6,856 nt of DNA, taken from the NCBI GenBank assembly GCA_003233545.1, contig QILZ01000386.1, positions 1 to 6,856 of the forward strand, read 5' to 3'. Positions 1 through 5,244 of the stretch are shown piece after piece. Position 1 is the first letter of the stretch; each line of letters starts with the position of its first letter. Position numbers and translations under genes: made by a program. Source of the stretch: Spirochaetales bacterium (GTDB taxonomy: Bacteria > Spirochaetota > Spirochaetia > SZUA-6). The notes beneath the pieces are model-generated. The model had not been told where the DNA came from. It ran no database searches and saw only the letters and a program-made list of their open reading frames with translations.

Positions 1-137
1 GCCCAGCGTGCAGCAGCCATAATTTGTTTACGTTCAGGTTCTTCGTATCCCTTTAATTTTTCAAAAAAGGGTTTTAATATCCTGGAACTCTTCGAATCAT
101 GTTTCGGTTTTATTTTTTTTGTTTCAGTTACATTCAT
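1..137 (-). CDS. Probable RelA/SpoT-family (p)ppGpp synthetase/hydrolase, N-terminal fragment
   Basis: Only the first 46 residues are visible; the frame is open to the left edge of the window. The first ~18 residues are polar and lysine-rich. Residues ~19-46 (RILKPFFEKLKGYEEPERKQ followed by IMAAARWA) resemble the helix that opens the HD hydrolase domain of Rel/SpoT proteins, where a 'KAxxWAxxxHxxQxRxSGEPY' stretch normally follows. That diagnostic part lies beyond the edge, so the family call is inference from a short match. The family makes and degrades the alarmone (p)ppGpp in the cytoplasm. The ATG at 137 has a GGGAG 11 bases upstream (149-153) and an AGGA that is too close (2 bases), so the ribosome site is only fair. 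It follows prmC by 36 bases on the same strand and is probably in the same operon. That a real gene starts here is fairly safe; its identity is about even odds. Confidence 0.5.
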   Translation of the reverse strand, partial: MNVTETKKIKPKHDSKSSRILKPFFEKLKGYEEPERKQIMAAARW

Positions 138-173
138 ATTCCTGCTATCTCCCGCCGGTCTGCCGGATACTGC

Positions 174-1019
174 CTATCTCTTCTTAACCCTTCCGCAGAT
201 AACCCTTTTCCGCCCTGCAAGATCCTTCCTTATGCGAATATTATCATAACCGTTTAAATCCATCAAACCGTGTAACTCCGTCATCTGCGGTTCTGCAGCC
301 TCCATTATCAGGTAACCGCCTGCATTTAAACGATGTACCGCATCCTTAATAATTCTTTTTGCAATCCCGATGCCGTTTTTCCCTCCGGAAAGCGCCAGTT
401 CCGGTTCCGGCCAGTTGAGTTTTTTTAACTTATAAATCTCATCATCAAACAGATACGGCGGATTCCCCGCAATAATATCATATTTTTCAGTAATGCCGCT
501 AAAAAGATCACATCGATAAACCGGCAGCGTATAACCGAGTATATTAATGCAGTTCTTTTTAAAAACCTTTAGAGCATCACCGGATATATCGGATGCGGAA
601 ACCTTAAGATCTTTATTAATATATTTAAGAGTAATTGCCACGCATCCGGAACCCGTACATATATCGAGAACATCCGTAAGCGAATCACCGCAGGTTACCG
701 TTTCCAGCACCGCTTCTACAAGTGTTTCGGTATCAGGGCGCGGCACAAGCACTCTCGAGTCCACGTAGAAATCGAGGCCGTAAAACTCTTTTCTGTTTAT
801 AATATACGATACAGGCTGTCCGGAACAGCGTAAGTCAAGAAAGTATTTAAACCTGCTGTAACTCTTTTCATCGATCTCCCCGGGAAAGGAAGCCAACAGC
901 CTTTCCTTTGTAAGCCCGGCAGCTTCTGCAAGCAAAACAATTGCATCCAGCATTGGAGTATCCGCTTTTGCGCCGGAGAGAGTGGAGTAACCTGTATTTA
1001 GTACGGATCGAATGTTCAT
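174..1019 (-). CDS. prmC: Peptide chain release factor N5-glutamine methyltransferase PrmC (HemK)
   Basis: A cytoplasmic SAM-dependent methyltransferase that methylates the glutamine of the GGQ motif in class I release factors and so speeds peptide release. The 281 residues are normal family length. An N-terminal helical release-factor-binding domain (~1-80) is followed by VPRPDTE (92-98), the SAM-binding motif I DICTGSGCVAI (119-129), and the catalytic/substrate-glutamine motif NPPYL (186-190). EPELAL with the following GG (205-213) and DLAGRKRV near the C-terminus (266-273) are also typical. The NPPY motif together with VPRPDTE separates it from other N-methyltransferases. The ATG at 1019 overlaps the prfA stop as ATGA, and I see no Shine-Dalgarno just upstream, so translation probably depends on ribosomes finishing prfA. 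It sits directly behind the gene of its own substrate, a common arrangement in bacteria. Confidence 0.96.
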   Translation of the reverse strand: MNIRSVLNTGYSTLSGAKADTPMLDAIVLLAEAAGLTKERLLASFPGEIDEKSYSRFKYFLDLRCSGQPVSYIINRKEFYGLDFYVDSRVLVPRPDTETLVEAVLETVTCGDSLTDVLDICTGSGCVAITLKYINKDLKVSASDISGDALKVFKKNCINILGYTLPVYRCDLFSGITEKYDIIAGNPPYLFDDEIYKLKKLNWPEPELALSGGKNGIGIAKRIIKDAVHRLNAGGYLIMEAAEPQMTELHGLMDLNGYDNIRIRKDLAGRKRVICGRVKKR

Positions 1020-2095
1020 GATAGTTCAAGTTTTAGATACTCCTCCCGTGCATTCAGCTTAAGAGCCCCTATTATTTCATCTAAGGCTCCCTGAAGAACC
1101 TCTTCCAGCCGGTACAGGGTCAGATTGATTCTATGATCGGTTACCCGGTTTTGAGGGAAGTTGTAAGTGCGTATACGTTCGGAGCGGTCTCCCGAACCGA
1201 TCTGACTCCTCCGTGCCTTCGAGCGTTCCTGCTGTTTCTTTTTCTCTTCCATCTCGTAAAGACGGGCTCTTAAAACCCTTAAGGCTTTGGCTTTGTTTTT
1301 ATGCTGAGATTTTTCATCCTGACAGGTTACGACCATACCGGTTGCAATATGAGTTATCCTTACTGCGGAATCCGTGGTATTTACACTCTGCCCGCCGGGA
1401 CCTGAGGACCTGTATACATCTATCCTTAAATCTTCCGGACTTAGATCTATTTCCGTTTCTTCGGCTTCCGGAAGCACAGCTACAGTTACGGCAGAGGTAT
1501 GTATCCTCCCTCCGGATTCCGTAGCAGGTACTCTCTGCACCCTGTGAACACCGCTTTCATAGCGCAAATTCTCATAGACACTCTTTCCCGTTACCGAGAA
1601 GATAATCTCTTTAAATCCCCCTATACCGGTTTCGTTGGATGACAGGATTTCTATCCTCCATTTCTTAGACTCAGAATAATGGGAATACATTCTAAAAAGA
1701 TCGGCTACAAAGAGCGCAGCTTCCTCCCCCCCTGTTCCTGCCCTGATTTCCATAATGATATTTTTAAGATCGAGAGGATCTTTCGGTATCATCAGGAACT
1801 TTAATCTCCGTACGGACTCTTCCCTTGCCTTCTCGAGATCCTTTAATTCCTGCCGTGCAAATTCCTTCATATCCGGGTCACCGGCCTCTTTTGCAAGTTC
1901 ACCGGTATTCTCTATTTCATTTTCTATATCCAATAATTTTCCATACTCTTCCACAATATCCTGAAGACCGGAATATTCCCGGGTAAGAGATTTATACCTG
2001 TTGTTGTCTCTTATAACATCAGGATCGGATATGAGTTTCTGAATCTCTTCAAAACGCTCAACGATACCATCGAGTTTGTTCTTTAAGTTTTTCAA
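1016..2095 (-). CDS. prfA: Peptide chain release factor 1 (RF1)
   Basis: RF1 recognises UAA and UAG stop codons in the ribosomal A site and triggers hydrolysis of peptidyl-tRNA. The 359 residues match the usual ~360. The N-terminal ~100 residues are charged and helical (domain 1). The stop-recognition tripeptide is PAT (190-192) within RVQRVPATESGGRIHTS, which is the RF1 PxT form and not the SPF of RF2. The GGQ motif is at 234-236 within SSGPGGQSVNTTDSAVR, and Q236 is the expected target of the PrmC encoded next door. The start is TTG at 2095: an in-frame TGA lies just upstream (five codons before it), and GAGGAA (2101-2106) is well placed. The TTG shares 4 bases (TTGA) with the stop of the preceding 57-residue gene, which suggests translational coupling. 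No sign of truncation or frameshift. Confidence 0.98.
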   Translation of the reverse strand: MKNLKNKLDGIVERFEEIQKLISDPDVIRDNNRYKSLTREYSGLQDIVEEYGKLLDIENEIENTGELAKEAGDPDMKEFARQELKDLEKAREESVRRLKFLMIPKDPLDLKNIIMEIRAGTGGEEAALFVADLFRMYSHYSESKKWRIEILSSNETGIGGFKEIIFSVTGKSVYENLRYESGVHRVQRVPATESGGRIHTSAVTVAVLPEAEETEIDLSPEDLRIDVYRSSGPGGQSVNTTDSAVRITHIATGMVVTCQDEKSQHKNKAKALRVLRARLYEMEEKKKQQERSKARRSQIGSGDRSERIRTYNFPQNRVTDHRINLTLYRLEEVLQGALDEIIGALKLNAREEYLKLELS

Positions 2096-2265
2096 AATAT
2101 TTCCTCAAAATTCGGACAGCTGTAAATAACAATTTCCATGCCGGCAGCATCCGGATCCCGAATATCTTTTACCGCTTCCTGTATTTTATTCAGCATAAGG
2201 CATTTCCCCTTCTTTCTGCAGAACGGGCACGCTCCATTTCCACGTAAACTAAATCTTATATTCAT
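2092..2265 (-). CDS. Small cysteine-containing protein of unknown function, first gene of the RF1 operon
   Basis: A 57-residue protein I do not recognise. It starts MNIRFSLRGNGACPFC and contains C13, C16, C22 and C50, that is CxxC-x5-C followed 27 residues later by an SCP motif in the C-terminal segment EIVIYSCPNFEEIF. The layout could bind zinc or an iron-sulfur cluster, but it could also be redox-active; the sequence does not decide. The middle (~24-40) looks helical and charged. There is no signal peptide or membrane segment, so it is probably cytoplasmic. Support for a real gene: it fills the space between a promoter candidate and prfA, its TGA stop overlaps the prfA TTG by 4 bases, and its cysteines are clustered in a meaningful way. 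The ATG at 2265 has no Shine-Dalgarno, which fits a leaderless message. An ATG 4 bases upstream (2269) is out of frame and closes after six codons. Confidence 0.72.
   Translation of the reverse strand: MNIRFSLRGNGACPFCRKKGKCLMLNKIQEAVKDIRDPDAAGMEIVIYSCPNFEEIF
2101..2106 (-). promoter_or_regulatory. Shine-Dalgarno of prfA, supports the TTG start
   Basis: On the minus strand GAGGAA precedes the TTG at 2095, with 7 bases between GAGG and the start codon. It lies inside the last codons of the 57-residue gene. Together with the in-frame TGA just upstream, it makes TTG the natural start of prfA. Confidence 0.65.
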
Positions 2266-2271
2266 ACATTT

Positions 2272-2300
2272 AAAATAACAGAATTCGATTTCTTTTTCAA
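2272..2300 (-). promoter_or_regulatory. Sigma-70-type promoter of the small-gene/prfA/prmC operon, probably giving a leaderless mRNA
   Basis: On the minus strand a -35 TTGAAA (2300-2295, 5 of 6 to consensus) and a -10 TATTTT (2277-2272, 4 of 6) are separated by exactly 17 bases. Six bases, AAATGT, then separate the -10 from the ATG at 2265, so the expected transcription start falls on or next to the A of that ATG. The absence of any Shine-Dalgarno there agrees with this. Promoter calls by eye are uncertain. Confidence 0.5.
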
Positions 2301-2327
2301 TTACTCTTTATCCTGCTCACTCCTCTC

Positions 2328-2356
2328 TATACTAGATTCCGGAGGTTGTATATACT
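2328..2356 (+). promoter_or_regulatory. Possible -10 elements for the M50B-type protease gene
   Basis: TATACT occurs twice on the plus strand, at 2328-2333 and 2351-2356, each 5 of 6 to TATAAT and each within TATACTA. Neither has a convincing -35 at 16-18 bases. The first would start transcription near 2340, right at the GGAGG; the second near 2363, about 7 bases before the ATG at 2370. A promoter for this lone plus-strand gene must lie in this gap, but which copy is used cannot be told. Confidence 0.3.
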
Positions 2357-2363
2357 ATCTCCG
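2340..2363 (+). other. Possible hairpin covering the GGAGG upstream of the M50B gene
   Basis: CGGAG (2340-2344) can pair with CTCCG (2359-2363), extended inward by a G-U and a U-A pair, leaving a 10-base loop. The GGAGG would be buried in the stem. That GGAGG is oddly placed: directly against a TTG (2346) and 24 bases from the ATG (2370). Stems this short arise by chance. Confidence 0.25.
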
Positions 2364-2369
2364 CTTTAT

Positions 2370-3071
2370 ATGAAACTTAAAGATAATAAAAAACTCACAT
2401 GGCTTATCCGAAATGCAGCGCTTGCCTTGATCATATTCCTCTTCTGGAATACTTCTTTAGTTAAATTTTTTAAGATACTCGTTGTCTTTCTACACGAGAC
2501 CAGCCATGCCGCGGCAGCTATACTAACCGGAGGACACGTAAGGAATATAGAGGTAACCTCCATGGAAAGCGGCGTTACATTTATTTACGGCGGACTTCCC
2601 GTGATTGTTTACTCTGCAGGATATTTAGGTACAGCTTTGATCGGTTCATTAATGATAGCGGCAAGTTATACAAAAAAATTTAAAAAAATATTTCTCTTTG
2701 CAATCGCTTTAACACTTCTGCTGTCCACACTATTTTTTGTCAGGAACAGATTCGGAATGATCTACGGCTTTATTACGGGAACGGTCTTTCTTTTTCTTTT
2801 TTTAAAAGATTTTAAATTCTCCGCCTACATAACGGATTTTATCGGCATGATGTGTGTCATGTATTCTATCTACGATTTTCTGGACTTTATAAGGACGAAT
2901 ACGAACGATGCTACTATTCTTTCAAGGATCACCGGAATACCCTCCGTTATAATATATACAACATGGGTGATTATCAGTGTAGTTATGTTTTACCTTGCCT
3001 TTAGATTTTCATACGGAAAAGTTAAAAAAATTACCGAAGATCAAAGACCTGCCGATAACCCGGATGTTTAA
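2370..3071 (+). CDS. M50B-like (site-2-protease family) integral-membrane metalloprotease
   Basis: A polytopic membrane protein of 233 residues from the ATG at 2370. After a short basic N-terminus, a hydrophobic helix (~14-29) leads into a second one carrying HETSH (H42, E43, H46), the HExxH zinc site. Further hydrophobic segments lie at ~78-99, ~107-123, ~126-145, ~152-172 and ~192-212, then a charged tail. NDATILSRITGIP (179-191) matches the second M50B motif, with D180 the likely third zinc ligand. In the family such proteins cut substrates within or near the membrane; the substrate here is unknown, and no anti-sigma factor or sigma factor gene is adjacent. The frame also allows TTG at 2346 (241 residues), but GGAGG touches that codon with no spacing. 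I prefer the ATG, without a clear ribosome site. The gene diverges from the RF1 operon and converges on gpgS, with stop codons overlapping at 3068-3071. Confidence 0.82.
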   Translation: MKLKDNKKLTWLIRNAALALIIFLFWNTSLVKFFKILVVFLHETSHAAAAILTGGHVRNIEVTSMESGVTFIYGGLPVIVYSAGYLGTALIGSLMIAASYTKKFKKIFLFAIALTLLLSTLFFVRNRFGMIYGFITGTVFLFLFLKDFKFSAYITDFIGMMCVMYSIYDFLDFIRTNTNDATILSRITGIPSVIIYTTWVIISVVMFYLAFRFSYGKVKKITEDQRPADNPDV

Positions 3072-4045
3072 TTATATCCCATCTTTTTCCTGTATGCAGG
3101 TATCTCGATCATGGGTGGGCGTTCTTCCTCCAGTATATTGTGTTCTACCGTTTCGAATATATTATCATCCGTCTGAAACTGCCGGAGTGTATGATTTAAA
3201 GCCGGCAGTTCGCTGATAATTCCCAGGGAATTCATCCTGGAAAGTACTGTCTGCAGTATTCCGAAAGCCATTCTGCCTAAATCCCTTGTCTGTTGATTCC
3301 TGTGTACCCGCTGATCCAGATCCGTCTGGGCAATCGCCTCCATACCGAGCATATTATACACATCGATAAGGTGCGATGTCTCCACTCCATACCCGATAGG
3401 AAACGGAATCTTCTCGAGCAGACTGCGCCGGACAGCATACTCACCGGATAACGGCTGAATAAGTGCGGATAACTCCGGAAAAAACAGGGAAAAAAGCGGA
3501 CGTACAAGAATCTCGGTTACACGCCCTCCTCCCGAAGGCCGGACTCCATGCGAAGTTGTCAGCGGTCTTTCATAGAAGGCCTTTACATACTGAATGGTCT
3601 TTCTGTAAAGAAGCGGTCCTATTAACCCGTAAACAAAACGGGGATGGATATTCTTTATATCAGCATCGATATAAACGATAATATCCCCTTTGAGCTGATA
3701 AATTGCCTTCCACAGATTTTCGCCCTTTCCCTTTTTTGCTCCTACCTCGGGCAGTATTTCCTTTGCAAGGTACACATCGGCTCCGAAAGAACCGGCGACA
3801 TCCCGCGTGTTATCCGTAGATCCGGAATCTATAACTGTTATTTCATCGAGCAGAGGATACTTTGTTATGAGTTCGGATTTAAAAATAACAATTTCTTTCC
3901 CTATCGTTTTCTCTTCATTCAAGGTCGGAATACAGAGAGAAATAGACAGTTCCTGTTTTTCCTTTTCCTTTATCAGATCATTGATATTCTGAAACTTCGA
4001 ATGATGAAATGTATTTTCCTTTAACCATTTATTTATTGTCGACAC
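3068..4045 (-). CDS. gpgS: Glucosyl-3-phosphoglycerate synthase (GT81 family)
   Basis: Transfers glucose from NDP-glucose to 3-phosphoglycerate, giving glucosyl-3-phosphoglycerate, the precursor of the compatible solute glucosylglycerate (in mycobacteria, of methylglucose lipopolysaccharides). Numbering from the GTG at 4045 (325 residues, close to the ~324 of the mycobacterial enzyme), the GT-A signs are PTLNEE (40-45), DSGSTDNT (73-80), KGKGENLW (105-112), the metal-binding DAD (127-129), GGGRVTE (172-178), SGEYA (200-204), GYGVE (218-222), and HRN (248-250), whose histidine is the expected extra metal ligand. The order and spacing match GpgS, not generic family-2 transferases. The longest frame begins with an ATG at 4078 (336 residues, no ribosome site, 50-base overlap with the upstream gene). 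The GTG has a good GGAGG 5 bases upstream and is preferred; it overlaps the M20-like gene by 17 bases. Last gene of its operon. Confidence 0.93.
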   Translation of the reverse strand: MSTINKWLKENTFHHSKFQNINDLIKEKEKQELSISLCIPTLNEEKTIGKEIVIFKSELITKYPLLDEITVIDSGSTDNTRDVAGSFGADVYLAKEILPEVGAKKGKGENLWKAIYQLKGDIIVYIDADIKNIHPRFVYGLIGPLLYRKTIQYVKAFYERPLTTSHGVRPSGGGRVTEILVRPLFSLFFPELSALIQPLSGEYAVRRSLLEKIPFPIGYGVETSHLIDVYNMLGMEAIAQTDLDQRVHRNQQTRDLGRMAFGILQTVLSRMNSLGIISELPALNHTLRQFQTDDNIFETVEHNILEEERPPMIEIPAYRKKMGYN

Positions 4046-5231
4046 ATTGCCCTCCGTCGATCGCAAGGAGTAATGCAACTAACTGTGCAAGACCTGTAAA
4101 AATAGGTTCGATTTCTATACTTTCCCTGTCATCATCCAGCCTGTCACCCTTTGTAATTCCAAGGGTAATGGCAGGTATTTTCTGATCTATAAATGCGGAA
4201 AGTTCGGAAGTACTGGGCGATATTCTCGGTTTTATCCTTAACGACCGCATTATACTGCGCACGTTCCTGGTAAGAGGATGAGAAAACTCTATACCGCCGG
4301 GCCTTCTCTTGGAATAAATTGTCAGTGAAACCTCATCACCGGAACGATAGGAAATATCGGCTGTAATATCCTCGATGCGCTGATAAATTTCATGCACCAT
4401 ATCATCGGATTCACTGCGAATCTCGAACCGTAAAAATGCCGATTTCGGAATTCTGGAGAATTTTCCCGTCCCGCTCTCTATCGAATTAAATACAATCGTT
4501 GTTTTGGGCCTCTTCGGAATTGGAATTTCGAGAATCTGATTAATTACCTCGTTTATTGTCACTATAGAACCTACGGATCCGAATCTGGACCAGTCATACT
4601 CCTCCGGTACGGTACAGGATATTTCTCCCCGGATCATTCCGATAGAGGAATAACTGAGTCTTCCAAGCTGTACACCCTCGATAGAAACACCGGCAATAAT
4701 GGGAATATCCGTATTGGAAAGAAAAAACCTTAAACCCTCGAGGTCACCCCTCCCCAGACTTCTCGATGCAGCCAGCAGAATAAGATTCGAATCGAGCGTA
4801 ATCCCGAGATGCTCCAGGATAAACGGAAGTGTCATTATAACGGCAAGTCCAAGCGAATTATCCCCGACACCGGGACCTATTACAAAATTAGGCTGAATTG
4901 TAAGTGTATGATCTACTTTTTCGGAATACAGTGTATCGGTATGAGCGACAATAAGAATATTTTCTTTACCTTCTGTTCCCGGAAGAATCGCAACGGCATT
5001 ACCGACTTCATCGGTGGAAGAATTTTGAAGTTCAGCTTCGGTAAATCTATCCAGTATAAACTCCACCCGTTTCGATTCTCTAAATGTCGGTGCAGGTATC
5101 TCTCCCGCCATGATAAGATTGGAGAGAAGAACTTCGCTTACCTCTTTCAGTTTCTCTATATACCCGGGGAGTTTTTCTATTATTTCATCGAGATTCCATA
5201 CATTTTTTTTCATGCTGCTGCCGGCTTGCAC
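4029..5231 (-). CDS. M20-fold metallohydrolase-like protein, catalytic residues largely lost (probable pseudoenzyme)
   Basis: A 400-residue cytoplasmic protein with the layout of M20 peptidases/deacylases: catalytic domain ~1-190 and ~310-400, inserted lid domain ~195-305. Metal ligands H97 and D99 (AHTDT), D124 (GVGDN) and E185 (SIEG) are visible. The family's EE pair, which normally precedes 'GLGDLRG', is replaced: SLGRGDLEG (158-166) puts S158-L159 there, so the catalytic base and one metal ligand are missing. The lid-domain histidine (usually GHSW) aligns with Y212 in EYDW. The last metal-binding histidine (usually 'GxxAHTLDE') aligns with D366 in GDRLDDDRE. The fold-defining parts around these sites are well kept (ITLGITKGD; SIEIEPI), so this is not decay of the reading frame. 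The start is GTG at 5231, just 6 bases after the mutase stop; ATG at 5213 is an alternative. Function is unknown; operon context suggests a role with GpgS. Confidence 0.8.
   Translation of the reverse strand: MQAGSSMKKNVWNLDEIIEKLPGYIEKLKEVSEVLLSNLIMAGEIPAPTFRESKRVEFILDRFTEAELQNSSTDEVGNAVAILPGTEGKENILIVAHTDTLYSEKVDHTLTIQPNFVIGPGVGDNSLGLAVIMTLPFILEHLGITLDSNLILLAASRSLGRGDLEGLRFFLSNTDIPIIAGVSIEGVQLGRLSYSSIGMIRGEISCTVPEEYDWSRFGSVGSIVTINEVINQILEIPIPKRPKTTIVFNSIESGTGKFSRIPKSAFLRFEIRSESDDMVHEIYQRIEDITADISYRSGDEVSLTIYSKRRPGGIEFSHPLTRNVRSIMRSLRIKPRISPSTSELSAFIDQKIPAITLGITKGDRLDDDRESIEIEPIFTGLAQLVALLLAIDGGQCVDNK
4051..4055 (-). promoter_or_regulatory. Shine-Dalgarno deciding the gpgS start
   Basis: On the minus strand GGAGG followed by GCAAT precedes the GTG at 4045 (5-base spacing). 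It lies inside the last codons of the M20-like gene. The upstream ATG at 4078 has no comparable site, so the GTG is the better start. Confidence 0.7.
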
Positions 5232-5233
5232 AT

Positions 5234-5244
5234 CCTCCTACTCC
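5234..5244 (-). promoter_or_regulatory. Tandem GGAG / GGAGG ribosome-binding sequence before the M20-like gene
   Basis: On the minus strand GGAGTAGGAGG spans the TAG stop of the mutase gene. The first GGAG is 9 bases from the GTG at 5231, a usable spacing; the second GGAGG is only 2 bases away. For the alternative ATG at 5213 both are too far (20 bases or more). This favours the GTG, though not decisively. Confidence 0.45.

Noticed and set aside
138..173. CCGGC repeated around AGA in the gap between prmC and the left-edge gene, considered as a terminator or attenuator
   Set aside because: At most four pairs can form and no T run follows; the gap is only 36 bases and holds the next ribosome site.
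1213..1524. Plus-strand open frame opposite prfA
   Set aside because: It lies wholly antisense to a strongly conserved RF1 gene, shows no domain, and has the low-complexity Leu/Arg/Ser composition of a shadow frame.
3038..3050. Short hairpin (AGATC / GACCT, loop AAA) with a seven-base A run at 3024-3030, read on the minus strand as a terminator after gpgS
   Set aside because: The stem is only 5 pairs with one G-U, and the T run is 7 bases away from it on the minus strand. Not a canonical intrinsic terminator.
3089..3100. CCTG-TATG-CAGG inverted repeat just after the protease stop
   Set aside because: Four pairs and no following T run on the plus strand; likely chance within gpgS coding sequence.
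5210..5233. Seven-codon minus-strand mini-frame (ATG at 5233, TGA at 5212-5210 overlapping the ATG at 5213), possible leader peptide of the M20-like gene
   Set aside because: Its ATG abuts the GGAGG with no spacing, and the composition is unremarkable; the GTG at 5231 explains the ribosome sites better.
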